64,000 nt of DNA from contig WTPW01000429.1 of assembly GCA_009809945.1 (NCBI GenBank), positions 321,119 through 385,118 on the forward strand, given 5' to 3'. Within the stretch, counting starts at the first letter, position 1. The number at the start of each line of letters is the position of its first letter. The position numbers and the translations under genes were made by a program. Positions 1 to 11,978 of the stretch are shown piece after piece. This DNA comes from Gigaspora margarita. Its lineage: Eukaryota; Glomeromycota; Glomeromycetes; Diversisporales; Gigasporaceae. A model generated the notes under the pieces. It was not told the origin of the DNA and did no database searches. It was given only the letters and a program-made list of their open reading frames with translations.

Positions 1-60
1 TAGGTGGATTTTGGTAGGGTTATATTTTCAAATCATGACCTTCAAACTTCATCATCCGCG
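1..60. repeat. Fragment of a dispersed repeat
   Basis: The block with TAGGTGGATTTTGGTAGGG recurs, slightly changed, at about 30,496-30,540 and 46,270-46,315. It is probably the end of a dispersed element cut by the window edge. Positions 61-464 show no gene. Confidence 0.45.
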
Positions 61-464
61 ACATTTAGAAAAAGATTTGTATGTATCGTTAGAATAGATA
101 AAATTTATTGATTTCACAATAATAAACTTGACTATAACTTCTTTATGGGAGATTATAAAAGTATTAAGGGCATTCTTGTACACATAATATGTTTTTTAAT
201 GCTTAAGTAAAACTTTAAAAACCAATTTTAATATTATATACCGTTGTTATAGTGTTGTTATTCTATGATAATCTCGCAATTTGATTGACCGATCGACCAA
301 TAAAATCACGAGATGATCAACAAAATCTAACCAATCACAATAAAAGTTCGCTATGCTCAATTATATAATATTTAAAATCTATTTTAACAAATAAATATTT
401 AATATGTAAATAAAATATATTAATAAATGCAGTTTATTGTATTAATATTAAATTATTTAATTAA

Positions 465-834
465 TAATCTGTTTCCGAATGAGAGAAAAATATATAACCA
501 TATATAGTAAATTGTGACACACATGACTATGAGATTTACTATGGTCAAAAATGCCATTTCATGTAAACAATAGTTTGTTTACATTAGTTGGTAAATCATT
601 TTATGGCAATATCTCTGCATCTACTAAACAGATTTTAATGAAATTACTATATTAGAATCGGAAATGATGCTCTACAAGCTTACTTAGAAATTGAAGATAT
701 ATTTACTTAGTAGAAAAATGACTTCACTTTGTCGTGAAGTGGCATTTGTGGCTTAGCAATTCTATATAGTAAATCATATAGATTTGCGCGTCGCAATTTA
801 CTATGTATGGCTAACTCATTCGGAAACGGATTAT
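465..834. mobile_element. MITE with ~50-bp imperfect TIRs
   Basis: The left end (ataatctgtttccgaatgag, 465-484) is inverted at 815-834 (ctcattcggaaacggattat). The similarity continues inward: 'atatagtaaattgtgacac' matches the inverse of 'gcgtcgcaatttactatg'. About 370 bp with no coding capacity. The flanks are AT-rich (aatta on both sides), so the target duplication cannot be fixed. Confidence 0.75.
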
Positions 835-2280
835 CAATTAAAATTATTTTATACTTACTAATATTAATTATTTCAGATATAAATTAATTTAATAATTTAA
901 ATTTTTTTTTTGTTTAATAATCTTTATAAATTTATACAAATATATATTTATAAAGGAGGTTGCTAAATATCATAGGTTGCGATATCGCAGATTAATATGA
1001 TCGACTAATTAGATCACAGGATCTTGTGTAACAAAATGAACGAAAAATTACAAAAAAAATCAAAAATTTTAAATATCTTGAAATTTATTATGTAAACTAG
1101 GTTCGGGCTTCTAATTAACGTTTTTAGTAAGAAAAAAACCTTAATATATTTAATTTATCTAACAAGGAATTTTTCTGTCGATCAAATTAACAAATATGAT
1201 TGGTCAATTTTCATAGCAATATTTCCAAATAAATGATTTTAGCGTAGTAGCACGTACGTACGTACAGTACGTACAGTACTATACTTATAGTACTGTATCA
1301 CTAGTTACATGGCTACACAAACTTTCATAATCAAATGCAATTTCTGAGATGTTTGTTGTGAGCATATGAATAATCAAGTTTAGTTTATTTTAATAATATA
1401 ACGTCTTCCGATTCTGTACCGTTCGGAAAGCTTTTTTACACATGGAGAGGCTAAAAATTTTTTTAAAAAATCTATTGGTTAAACAAAATCGGTTAGGGTA
1501 ATTTGTTTCAACTTATACCTTTTGCAATCTTGATTTATCGGAATGTTATCTAATTTGATTACGCATCAAAGAAAAATTTGTAGATATCTGATCATATTCT
1601 AATAATACATTTTTTATTTTTATAATGAATTATATATATATACAGTATATATATATATATTCTGATGTTTAAAGTATACAGTATATTTCTAAAAAAAAAA
1701 AATTACTATTGAAATGCCATATTTGGACATCTATATATTTGAGTTATCAAGGTAATGCTATAAAAATTTTTTTCTTTGAATTTCGGAGTTTCAATTCAAT
1801 CTTTAATTTTGAAGTTCCTCAGTATCAAAAAGTTATAAATAACTTATTTTGAGATTTATTTACGATTTTGTAAATAATATGGGTTTTCAAATATGCCAAA
1901 AATACGAATATTTTGCGTTATGTTGTAAATCCTGGTGTTGTGTCTCCAAAATGAAAATGCACGAGCAGAATGGATTATTTACTAGTGTGGGAAGTCGCAT
2001 GCATTCTTTCACGCCGTGAGATTTGGGCCGACTTTCATCAACTTACCCGTTGAACAGGCTAATATTACGAAGCGTGAAATTCTATCGAGACATTTCGTTC
2101 AAAAACTTCTTGTTCACTATGGAGGTTTTGATTTCAAATTAATTGAGTTAGTTTTGATCGAAATAAATCATTAAAGGAAAAGGTCAAGAACCGTGGGCGA
2201 GTAATTTAGATGTCATCGCGTATTTTCTAATAGTGGCGCAAAAGCAATTTGATACCAACGAACTTTGCTTAAAAGGAAAT
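835..2280. other. AT-rich stretch without a recognised gene
   Basis: I see no gene. It holds a short CGTA-type tandem and palindrome (about 1,251-1,305, 'acgtacgtacgtacagtacg'), a TA microsatellite (about 1,629-1,660) and poly-A/T runs. The part after about 2,030 has a more gene-like composition and may be the far 5' end of the remnant that follows. Confidence 0.5.
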
Positions 2281-2284
2281 GGCA

Positions 2285-2935
2285 TGGAACATTTTCATTT
2301 TCTTTCTGGTGGTCTACATTCAATAAATGATACACAAGGCATTTTACAAAAAATCTTGATGCTATTAAAGATTTAATACTGCGTATGAAATTTATTCCGT
2401 TCCCTCCTAGACCATCAAAATCACTTCGTGCAATGCAAAATATTCCAGAAGAATACCCACCTAAAGATGGTTACGAAAATAATAGACAATTAAACGTAAT
2501 CGCTCGCGCAATTTTACTTTGTAAAGATTTGGTATTATTATGGAAGAAATTGCCTATCATCAAATCCGCAATGATGTCAATGAACTAGTAATTCAGGGGG
2601 CTTTTCTCATGTTCTATCTTCCTAATCCTTCTGCTGATTGGGTTCGTCCAGATATAGAATCTATTAGACAGCGAATTAATTGATCTTGGTTTTTAACTGA
2701 GTTATGGAATTATTGGCAGTATTATGTATTTATTTGAAGAAAGATTAGAGGATATTGATGAAACATTAATGGAGTCATTTATACATATTAAACAAGATTC
2801 TCGCGATAATTTTTCAAATCGTTGCTTAATAGGATTATTAAGGGCAAAGATAGCTCAAACAAACCACATATTTGGAATTTTATTTATAAACTCGTGAAAG
2901 ATAATCCTGAAGGCATTCTATTAAGCATTTGATTA
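2285..2935 (+). pseudogene. Decayed protein-coding remnant, family not recognised
   Basis: Coding texture persists across several frames. Positions 2,385-2,588 encode a 67-codon block with IPEEYPPKDGYENNRQLNVI. A second frame from about 2,540 reads EIAYHQIRNDVNELVIQGAF and then LPNPSADWVRPDIESIRQRIN to a stop near 2,684. A third frame from about 2,727 reads MYLFEERLEDIDETLMESFI. The frames overlap and follow one another, so one gene seems broken by at least two indels. I do not recognise the family. Confidence 0.55.
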
Positions 2936-3364
2936 TTATTTACAAAAAAAAAAAATCAAAATTTGACATCGAATCTGAAATCAGGCAACTCTTACGGTAT
3001 TACCATCAAAATTTCATAATGTAAATTTGGCATAGATGCACAAATCACAATCTATGCTTTGACGATATATTAAAAGCACGAATTAGCATAGATATACAAC
3101 TACAGCAAAATGCCAACGAAGATATACCTAACAGTTAATAGAATAAATCAACCCGAATTTCAAGCAATTTGTAATCTTTTTAAATTTATTGTAATGCAAA
3201 TAATTTTTATATACCGTAACATTTAGATATAATCTCTAATGTACTAGTCAGTATATTCTGGCACCATTATTCAAATATTATTTGCCTAGTTTATTTAATG
3301 TTAAAATATCCTTCGAAATGTCGATGAGAATAGTTGAGGCACGGATAATTATTACAGTCATGTA

Positions 3365-3538
3365 CAGTCAGACCCCCTAAATGCTACCCCCTAAATGCAA
3401 TACTTCTCTAAATGCACGTCTTCTCTTGGGCCCAACTAATATTACATCTATAGATTTTTACCTCCCTAAATGCAATACCTCTCTAAATGCACGTGCTAGA
3501 GCTGGTCCCGACGATGTGCATTTAGGGAGGTCTGACTG
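3365..3538. mobile_element. pogo/Tc1-mariner-type MITE (TA target site)
   Basis: The TIRs are CAGTCAGACCCCCTAAATGC and the inverse of GCATTTAGGGAGGTCTGACTG, with TA at 3,363-3,364 and 3,539-3,540. About 174 bp, with the internal landmarks 'GGGCCCAACTAATATTACAT' and 'CTGGTCCCGAC'. A diverged relative with the same landmarks lies at 15,837-16,003. A short ORF over it is incidental. Confidence 0.8.
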
Positions 3539-4019
3539 TATCTCTAAAACCCATCACTGGAAAAAGAAACATTAAAAGAATGGAATCAGCATTACTCAAT
3601 CTTTCAACACATAATAATGGCAGATTAACAAACACATTTCGCAATTATCTTCTCGAATTAATTTATGAAAACTTGCCAAACTCGACGAACTTCTAAATTA
3701 AAACAAGTTAAGATCCCTTTTTGACATATAATTTCTCCGAGGCAAGTTTAGTTAATTATGCTTCGTTTTTTTCATAGTTTTCATAATTTTACATAATCAG
3801 ATTAATCAAAGTACGTACGCGAGTAAATCACAACTCTCTTGCCATACCTAAACACGGAATTCGCTATTTACTGCAAGTTTGTCAAATAAACAATTAAGTT
3901 TTGGGATCTTTCCGATTTAAGTAATGTGCAACTTTATATATAAAAAATTATCATATGAAATTGAACTAATATGTATAATAATATATAAAGAAAAAAAGTA
4001 AATTATGCGATATATATAG

Positions 4020-4104
4020 GCGATTTCTGATTTCTTAAAACTATTCTAATATCTGGACATGAATTATCATGTCGGTGTAGTTTTAAGAAATCAGAAATCA
4101 CCGC
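4020..4104. repeat. Hairpin with 20-bp perfect stem
   Basis: 'gatttctgatttcttaaaac' (4,022-4,041) is followed by its exact inverse at 4,080-4,099. The loop is about 38 bp. It could be a short foldback element. An unrelated array of 'gaaatcagaaatc' words occurs at 33,450-33,490. Confidence 0.7.
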
Positions 4105-4810
4105 AAATGATTTCATTTTTTTTTGATGATCTGCAAATTTCGCAAAGTTATGCAATAATACTGTATATATATAAAAATTGAATATATTATTCATATGTTA
4201 TTTAATTTATTCTTAATAATTTAGATTTTTCTCAAGCACTTCAACGAATCAAAGGCAAATCTTAAATATCTTCAAATATTACCAAGCTTCAAAGTACACT
4301 GAAAGAACAATAATAAAAGTGCGTTTGTGGAAGACATTCCTGGACCAAAATTTGAGAATGCATTTGAGAGGAAACATTTAAAGGTTGTCACTCAATTCTC
4401 TGAAAGACATTCCTCAACAGGTTACTTACCTAACATCACATAGGGTTAGGGTTAGCATTCGATTCGTTGCAGTAATATATTTTTAGCAAATTGTCACCCT
4501 GTGTGACATTTATTTATTTCTCCTAAACCAGTTTGAAACCAATGCTCAATCAATGTGTGGCGTTAAAATCAAAAGAACCAAATATAAATATATGCTGTAA
4601 TAACAATGATCATTTCTGGTAAACACAGACCTTTTGCAGATTACCATTTACATAATTATGCGTAACAACCAAAAAAGTTTCCAGGCATCATCGCGGATCT
4701 CTTTTAGCATAGGTGACCCTGCTTTAAAATTAATTGATTAGTAATATATTTTATGAAACCATACTGAAAGAGATTCCATAGAACAAAGCTAGGAATTTGC
4801 CTCGGATTAA

Positions 4811-5014
4811 GGCCAGACCAACTGGATTCTGTGTTTTACTTTATCAGGAGGGAGGGGTGGTTCACATAGTAAAATTTTCAAAAAAATGTTCCGAATTGTT
4901 CCGTGACTATATAAAATTTTTCGAAATATCCCGTAACTCTATGTATATTTACCTAAATTTTGTTTTATGAGGGACAGGGGGTAATGTAAAACACAGAAAC
5001 CAGTTGGTCTCGCC
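4811..5014. mobile_element. PIF/Harbinger-type MITE (TAA target site)
   Basis: The ends are GGCCAGACCAACTGG and the inverse of CCAGTTGGTCTCGCC, extended by 'tctgtgttttac', for about 29 bp of TIR. The flanks are TAA (4,808-4,810) and TAA (5,015-5,017). About 204 bp, non-coding. A 3-bp TWA target and GG...CC ends fit the PIF/Harbinger superfamily. Confidence 0.75.
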
Positions 5015-5136
5015 TAAATATGTCATTAAATATCTTTTTGTAAACCTGTTATCTTGACTCAACGTACAGAGTCATGGTTAGCTTATAACACAGTGTTCCC
5101 AAATGTGAATCAGAATCATCTAGACACTAAAAAAAA

Positions 5137-5146
5137 AGATATAAAA
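5137..5146 (+). promoter_or_regulatory. Putative TATA box for the 86-aa ORF
   Basis: 'gatataaaaat' lies about 70 bp upstream of the ATG at 5,215, a usual distance for a TATA-type promoter. Inference from position and motif only. Confidence 0.35.
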
Positions 5147-5214
5147 ATACCTGCTTTTCGTATTGTTTTTTTTTTTTAAAAAAAAAAAGTAAAAAAAAAT
5201 AATTATTAACAATC

Positions 5215-5475
5215 ATGAACCAACCTACGAATCAAACTTTTGCCGTTCAACGGCAAAATAATAACCGCCAATTACGAAGACCGCAAAACATTGGTAGACA
5301 AACTCCAAGACCTCAGAACACTTCAAATTTATTTACCGATACTTTTACTGCTGTTCAGCAATACAATGACCTAGTTGAAGGTTCAGATCTTTTCGTTCGA
5401 ACGCAAGGTGTGGAAAGTTCACCACAAAGTACCCAACTCTCAAGGGATTTATTTTTGGGATTCTCTTTAACATAA
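5215..5475 (+). CDS. Possible small protein, 86 aa, N/Q/R-rich N-terminus
   Basis: This unbroken ORF starts MNQPTNQTFAVQRQ and ends RDLFLGFSLT. Its first 45 residues are rich in N, Q, R and P. The second half (FTAVQQYNDLVEGSDLFVRT) is more ordinary. In favour of a real gene are a TATA-like box about 70 bp upstream, an A-rich start context, and an AATAAA overlapping the stop codon (5,475-5,480). There is no signal peptide and no family I recognise. It could equally be a surviving exon of a larger gene. The neighbours are MITEs on both sides. Confidence 0.45.
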   Translation: MNQPTNQTFAVQRQNNNRQLRRPQNIGRQTPRPQNTSNLFTDTFTAVQQYNDLVEGSDLFVRTQGVESSPQSTQLSRDLFLGFSLT

Positions 5476-5480
5476 ATAAA

Positions 5481-6077
5481 GTTACACATAATAAATGAAT
5501 GTTTTTGAAGCCAATTTATATGATATAGTCTTATAAACTTTCGCATTCTAAGCACAAAATTACTTATCTTAGTGTATTAAAATAATTCTAAATTACCAAT
5601 TTTATATAACTCTTTTGTATAATATTATCATATAAAGAATTTTGACTATATGGCTGATGTATTTTTGACATTTTTTATTCATATTTTGATTAAATTTTAT
5701 AAAACCACGTTTTTTTTTGATTAATTTTTTATATAGTCGCCTCCTATACAATCACACGTTTTTTTTACTTACGAACTTTTCTTAAAACAAACGTTGTTTG
5801 TCATTTTTCGCATGATCTGTGGTACATTAAATTTTTACATAGTAAATAAAAAAATGCTTCTAATAAAACTTTTTAACATTTTGACCAATTTGTGCCAAAT
5901 TATATAATATATAGTTTAAAACAATTGTTTATAGTAATGAAGTTGTACAGTATAGATTGCTTTAAAAAAAGTTGACTTTACATATAACTAAAATTTCCCT
6001 GGACGCTTGGAGTACAAAGAATTACTAATTCTGATTGGTCAAATCATATGATGTTTACATGTAAATTATAGGACTAG
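5481..6077. other. AT-rich stretch without a gene
   Basis: I see no ORF or structured RNA. Poly-T tracts are common near 5,705-5,770. Confidence 0.5.
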
Positions 6078-6373
6078 AAATACCAGTCTAAAAAATTTCG
6101 CTCATTATGTGGTCCCATTAAAAAAAATTTCGCTAGAAAAAAAAACATTTCGCTATTAGGTTAGGGTTAGGGTGTTGCTAATAGGTTGGGTTAGGAGGTA
6201 TTTTATACCAAAATTTTGCAAGGAAAACTTTTAATTAGTACGCAGAAGGCAGTTTCATAGGCGAAATTTCGTGTTATGAGCGATTTCTCATTTATTTTTG
6301 TTTATTGAACTTTTTCACGTTACACCTTATCTCGAAATCTGATTGGCTAGCGAAATTTTTTAGACTGGTATTT
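6078..6373. mobile_element. MITE with perfect 25-bp TIR and internal TTAGGG words
   Basis: 'aaataccagtctaaaaaatt' plus 'tcgct' (6,078-6,102) is exactly inverted at 6,349-6,373. The interior carries 'ttaggttagggttaggg', 'attttgcaaggaa' and 'gagcgatttctca'. The same interior words, in the same order, occur in the insertion at about 28,906-29,255. Non-coding. Confidence 0.8.
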
Positions 6374-7518
6374 TAAATACTGTTATGTAAATCATCTGAT
6401 ATCATATTCTATTGGTTACACAAAATTGTTCTACGATCTATTTTATATGAATTTGGAAATGGTTACACCCTACTCTTCATACTAAAAATATAATATAGTG
6501 TGGTTTTTATAAGATGTGATTATAGAGGAGGTGATTATATGGAGGGTTGAATGTATATGACGGAAATTTTTAATCGCGCCTAAAATTAATATATTTAAAC
6601 ACATCAAATAAACATGATATAATGTTGTAACTATTATACCAATGCTTTAGCTATAGAAATGGAAATGTCATGCTTATTTATACGCCAATGATATTGAGAT
6701 ATATTTTTAGTAATTGACTATAAATTTGCCACATTTCGGCTTCGTTATGTTTTTTATCTTCCTATATATGATTTAAAGCATTACACAATACATCAAGTTA
6801 TATGGGAAAGTAACTACAATAATTAATGGAGTTACGAAAGCAAGAAAAACACGTTCTGTTTTAAGGTTGCATTTGCATAGATTTTAGTTACATCAAAGAA
6901 AAAGCAGCATGTCACTTTGCGGTAGATCTGCACTGTCTAATTGTCGATTATTTGGCCAAATTTTAAATTGTTTAATTTCAGATCCGGTAAAGTGATCAAC
7001 AATTTTGACAGGAATTATAAATGATGGTACCTATATTTTGGACTTCATAACGTTGAAATTGCACAAGATTTCAATTTTCCGATTTTTAATAAATTTTTGA
7101 AATATGTCAGATTTTAATAATATTTTAATCCCACTAATAACTACTCTTATCTAACTTAGAACTCATTGAAAGCTCAAGCATCTAAATTAATAGATAGTGC
7201 TCAAAATTTAATTAGCAACATATAATTTAGCAGGTTAAAATGAGATCATTATCCCGATGAAAAAATAGTCGAGATCATCTTTTTTTATAATAGAGCTGTT
7301 CTAATTGACTAAAATTTAATATCTTTTCGGCTGTGAATATTAAACAAAATTATAGCAAGGGTTACTTCAAATTAATCATAGCACTTTGCACGATATCGAT
7401 CACTGCTTACTTACCGTGATGCTTGAGAATCCCTCATTATTTAATTTTTGATATGAAACTTTTTTAATTTAATGTAATCATTTATACTTGTAAAAAGGAA
7501 AGGTTTTTATATAGGTAA

Positions 7519-7887
7519 GGCCACGCAAAGTTAATTTTTCGTTTTGCATAACCCGCCGACCCAATTTTTCAAAAAAAAAATTTTTTTTTTTTTAAATTCC
7601 TATTGTGCTAATTATTCCATTTTTGCCATTTAACTTTTTTTCTCCGGTGGCACCCGATGATGACCTTAATATTCCGTAATTACCTGGTAGGCACAATAAA
7701 AAAAAGACAAAATTTTCTGATTTCATGTTTGCAAACCGAAGAATTAACTTTGCGTGACCTTAGATGTGAACATGAGATAATTTAGACCAAGTAAAGTTAA
7801 TTTAAAAAAAAAAAAAAAAAACCGACGCGCCGATCGGAATTTTGAAACACCAGGTTATGCAAAACGAAAAATTAACTTTGCGTGGCC
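7519..7887. mobile_element. PIF/Harbinger-type MITE, 'GGCCACGC' family, copy 1
   Basis: The TIR starts GGCCACGCAAAGTTAATTTT, continues CGTTTTGCATAAC, and is inverted at the right end. TAA flanks both ends (7,516-7,518 and 7,888-7,890). A further inverted end lies inside (to about 7,763, 'aattaactttgcgtgacc'), so two copies may overlap or be nested. Related full copies are at 11,589-11,978 and 38,744-39,137. It sits just upstream of the TLDc remnant. Confidence 0.85.
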
Positions 7888-7924
7888 TAATATATTTTTT
7901 TATAAAGATTTCAGATTTCTTAAA

Positions 7925-8506
7925 TGAACTGACAACTTTCGTAATAGATCGCAATACCAGGACGTTCTGCTTGGTATCAACAATTATAAGATGATCAAGG
8001 AAAAAAAAAGAAAAAAGGTTCGCTTTATTTAACAAATAACTAGGGATGGTTTTACTGCCAATGCATTTTGGAATTTATGCGATAAGCAAGCAAATAAAAT
8101 AGTTATCATGAAAGTTAAAAAATACTGATGAAATTCTTGGTGGCTATAATCCTATAAATTGGGATAATCAGTTAATGGTTATATAAGTTGCGATGATAGT
8201 TTGATTTTTTCATTGAAAAATGGTAATATTATTTTCTCTATTTTAAGCCGTATAGAAAGTTCAAGAAATGCAATTTATTGTAGTTCTAATTACAGATCAT
8301 GTTTTGGTTGTAATGATCTTGATATGGTAGATTTTTTTAATCAAGATGTCAATCGATGTGTATGCTTACATAATTCTTATGAAAAAGCAATTAAAAATTT
8401 AGCAGCAGTCGATTTTCAATATCAGAATACGAAATATTTCAAATTAAAAAAAATAAAAATTTATTTGGCTGAAGTTAGATTAAGGTTAGGGTTTAAGTTT
8501 TGGAAT
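7925..8506 (+). pseudogene. TLDc-domain protein remnant
   Basis: The core of a TLDc domain is readable across frames. VIDRNTRTFCLV lies near 7,945. RDGFTANAFWNLCDKQANKIV and VKNTDEILGGYNPINWDNQL run from about 8,043 to 8,178. FIFSLKNG-type and NAIYCSSNYRSCFGCNDLDM follow at 8,201-8,330. A C-terminal NFSV.EYEVF-like end is seen as DFQYQNTKYF near 8,410-8,440. TLDc is a 150-170-residue domain of oxidation-resistance type proteins, and BTB-TLDc families are greatly expanded in Rhizophagus (established knowledge). At least two frame changes and a stop break it, and no N-terminal BTB domain is visible. A MITE lies immediately upstream. Domain call good, function lost. Confidence 0.75.
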
Positions 8507-8933
8507 TAAGGTTTGGGTTAGGTATACATTGGTTTATCCTAAATTTCATGAAAATTCTTTTTGTTGAGTTGTTATATTTACGTGCTTCATACACTAGTGT
8601 ACAAATCAGTGTTGTTCATTTAACCAAGACAATAGTAATTGACCATTTAAGTTAATGATTCAATTATTTTAATCAATTGACAATGCATTTGACAAATAAA
8701 GATAAAAATAGAATTATTTTTTATTGCTAAAACGTTAATTACTGGTTATTTAAAAGAAAAGAAGGTGCTTTTTAGACATGCTCGACGATACTGGTTTTGC
8801 TTGTTCTTTGCAAAAAATTATAACAAAAACAATTTGTCAAAATTTTTTAGTTTTTTTTGTAGTATTATGTTTTGTAGTATTTTACGCGATTTCAATTTGA
8901 TTCGTGCGCAGAATATTTGGCGGGTAGTTTTCG

Positions 8934-9650
8934 GAAGTCTACAGACACGTACAGGTCACGTGATATTTCATCTTATGGACACGTACCAAAATTTTTTTTT
9001 TTTTTGAATTAAAAAACGAACCGTTAAGGCTTTTATCCTAAGATAGCATCCTTTATCATCCTAATAAAACTGGTTCTCCTGTCTTTTCCGGTTCTGATAG
9101 TGATGAAATTATTAAATCTGGTTAGTAGAACCGGAGATATGATCTAAAGATTATATAAAAACGTCGCATAAACTTCATACACTATATCTCCGGCTCTACT
9201 GAGTTTATTTTAATAATCACACCACTAATAGTACCAGAAGGACCAGGAGAACAAGTTTTCTTAGGTCGGTAAAGGAAGATTAACCTATTATAAAATCTTA
9301 AAAAAAAGAAATAAAATAAGAAAAAAGTGGCCCGGTAAGCTTTCGAACTAAGTTAACCTCTTTTATCATACTAAGTAAACTTATTCTCCTGGTCTTTTTG
9401 ATACTAACTTGTGGTGATATTATTAAAATTGACTCAGTAGAGCCGGATATATAGCCTCGTGAAATTTATGCGACGTTTTAATATAATCTTTAGAACGCTG
9501 CCCAAATTTCGAAAGGTCATATCTCCGGTTCTATTGATCAGATTTTAATAATCTCATCATTATTATAACCGGAAAGACCAGGAGAACAAGCTTTATTGGA
9601 ATGATATAGGATCGTTTTTTAAATAAAAAAATTATTATTTTGGTACGTGT
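8934..9650. mobile_element. Foldback (palindromic) element, left part, split by an LTR
   Basis: Positions 8,972-9,650 form a large inverted repeat. 'cttatggacacgtacc' opens the left arm and 'ggtacgtgt' closes the right arm before the LTR. In between, 'ggttctcctg...ccggttct' blocks are inverted as 'aaccggaaagaccaggagaac'. Each arm also holds its own inverted repeat (about 9,062-9,255 and 9,382-9,590), with 'acgtcgcataaa' against 'tttatgcgacgt'. The right tip resumes at 10,691 after the LTR ('gtgtccatagacttccc'), matching the inverse of the left tip. Confidence 0.75.
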
Positions 9651-10690
9651 TGAGAAGGGGAAAACTATACCCTTCGCCTAACTTTAATCACTATACACTA
9701 ATAACACCAACTAAACTAACTTAACCAAGCGCTCAAGACTTCTAAACCTTGAGATGGTAGGCAGAAAGAGGCGAGGTTGATTTGGTCCGGGTTTCAGGGT
9801 TCAGAGGTCTTGGAGTTTGAATATTCAATTTCAATCGTGAACTTTGTTCACGATATCACGTGACAAGGGAAATCGGATTGCCGATTGGACTTGATTAAAT
9901 TCCGACGGCAGCTGGAGGCGGTCGGAAACCAAAAATGATAGATCACGGGGTTCCAAAGTCGATCAATGGTAAGTGCCTACGGGGTTGCCGATTGTTCGAT
10001 AAATAAGGTAGCTAAGCCTTGCCTTATTTGTGGTAACAATAGAGCAGGTGACTAATCAAGGTTTTTAATATAAATAGGGTAAGTGCTACGACTTGGGTTC
10101 TTTTACTTTCTTTTACGGGTAAATCGAAGAAGACTAAACAAAATAGTTAACACTTCTACTTGGATTTCGAAGGTTAATTCACGACAACAGAACTGGTAAC
10201 AAGACTTTATAGTAGTAATCGGGGATAACGAAAAGTGGATTTTGGATAATATCGGATAGACGAAATTTGAAGTTAAGTAATTAACTACTGGAGTCACTTC
10301 TACTATTATGATTTCGAAGTGTTAAACTCAACTGAGTTGTTGACTCGTAGTGAGCTGTCTTTATTTCAAGGCGACAGGGACATCGCTTTTATACTTTTTA
10401 CATTATTATCTTTGGTACAGGTTTTATGGCGGAACTATTGTCGAACTGACAGATCTGACCGATTGTGGAACTGACAGATCTGACCGATTGTAGAACTGAC
10501 AGATCTGACCGATCTGGTAGAGATATCGGCAAATATACAAACCTATTCTTAAAATAAAGTACTAATATATAAATAGATACATAACGAATACTAATACTAA
10601 CAATAAACAAAATAAATGGAGTAATACTAATAATAGTATATAAAATAAATAGATAAAAAAAAAAAACTACAGGGGCGGGAGCCCTTCACA
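9651..10690. mobile_element. Solo LTR of a retrotransposon
   Basis: This 1,040-bp block, visibly less AT-rich than its surroundings, starts TGAGAAGGGG and ends CCCTTCACA, the short inverted TG...CA ends of an LTR. It interrupts the foldback element. The left side ends ...ggtacGTGT and the right side resumes GTGTccata, a 4-bp target duplication deduced from the intact left arm of the palindrome. No second LTR and no gag or pol is in the window, so it is a solo LTR. The orientation is not certain. Two short ORFs inside it are incidental. Confidence 0.75.
10443..10515. repeat. 25-bp tandem repeat, three copies
   Basis: 'gaactgacagatctgaccga' plus 'ttgtg' occurs three times head to tail at 10,443, 10,468 and 10,493, the last copy truncated. 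It lies within the solo LTR and could be a clustered regulatory site. Confidence 0.85.
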
Positions 10691-11588
10691 GTGTCCATAG
10701 ACTTCCCCCGTAGTTTTAACTAAACACATATCTCATCGTCATTCTAAACTTTTAAATCATTGATGATTTAGGATTTAGTTGATACAAAATTTGTAAATAT
10801 CTTTTTTGATATACTTTAATATGGTATACTGTATTTAAAATAACAAGATATTCTTCTCAAAATTAAAATTATATGAGAGTTTCCAAGGGAAAACCTAATA
10901 TCGGCTTTCAATTAAATTTTGTACCGAACACAATTAGCCTTATTTTAAAAGCCTATGACAGGTTTTCTTTGGCAGCACTTATATGCCAATAATATACCTT
11001 AATTATTTCTAATTATTAATAAATTATTATAACTTTGTTGTTAAAAAATATATAAGACAACTATCATAATCAATAAAGTAATGCCAGAAGAGAATAGAAT
11101 TTAGCGATTTCACGTTTCCTTACAAAGACTTTGATTTTTTAAATGTAAACAATATTTATCTAACATATAATAAGAAGCCATTGTAAGATCTGTTAACTTT
11201 CTTTTAAGAGATTTATTGTAATTATGAACATATTAAAAACATATTAGAAATAATTTATTCATCACCTAGGCGAACCCCACACCCTTTGTTTTTAAAAAAA
11301 ATAACTTAGCTTAGCCTTGGAAATTAGTGGGTTAGGGGTAGAAGATATTGGATGTAAAATTGAATTCAAAGAGTGGTTTCATATGCAAAATATTGAAATA
11401 TAAGCGATTTTTTTAAAAAAGGCCTGGTTTGTTATGCAAAGACTATTGGACGGGGTGAATTACTTTTATTATATGATTATTATATTATTAAAATATTGTA
11501 ATTTTTTATTTAATTATTATTATTAGATTAATAATATGTTATTTTGTATATAAAATTATATTGTATCTATATAATCAACATATTATTA
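10691..11588. other. Foldback element tip, then AT-rich DNA without a gene
   Basis: The first ~25 bp are the displaced right tip of the foldback element. No gene follows. Positions 11,325-11,410 ('gggttaggggtagaag', 'gtttcatatgcaaaa') resemble the interior of the TTAGGG-bearing MITE family. Confidence 0.45.
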
Positions 11589-11978
11589 GGCCACGCAAAG
11601 TTGATTTTTCGTTTTGCATTACGTGGATTTCAAAATTCGGGACGGACGGACGGAATTTTTTTTTTTTAATTTACTACAAATAGAATAATGTTCATATTTA
11701 TGGTCACATTAATGGTTATACAAGATTAATTTTCATTTTACACAACAAAGAATCAAAAAATTGGGCCGGCAGTCATATTTTTCCTGTCCGTCCGATCGGA
11801 CAATCACGGAAAATTAAGTTCTCCATCGGGTGGCAACTGGTTAAAAAATAGCGAGGAAAAAATTGATGTCAAAAATAGAATAATTGGCAAAATTGGGACC
11901 TAAAAAAAAAAAAAAGTTAAAAAATTGAAAAAATGGGACGGCGGGTAATGCAAAACGAAAAATCAACTTTGTGTGGCC
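11589..11978. mobile_element. PIF/Harbinger-type MITE, 'GGCCACGC' family, copy 2
   Basis: The ends are GGCCACGCAAAGTTGATTTT and the inverse of AAAATCAACTTTGTGTGGCC, with TTA on the left and TTG on the right (a diverged 3-bp duplication). The interior is G/C-richer ('gggacggacggacgg', 'gggacggcgggtaatgc') and shared with the copies at 7,519 and 38,744. Confidence 0.85.

Noticed and set aside
10103..10610. Two minus-strand ORFs in the solo LTR
   Set aside because: Short, no domain, within an LTR.
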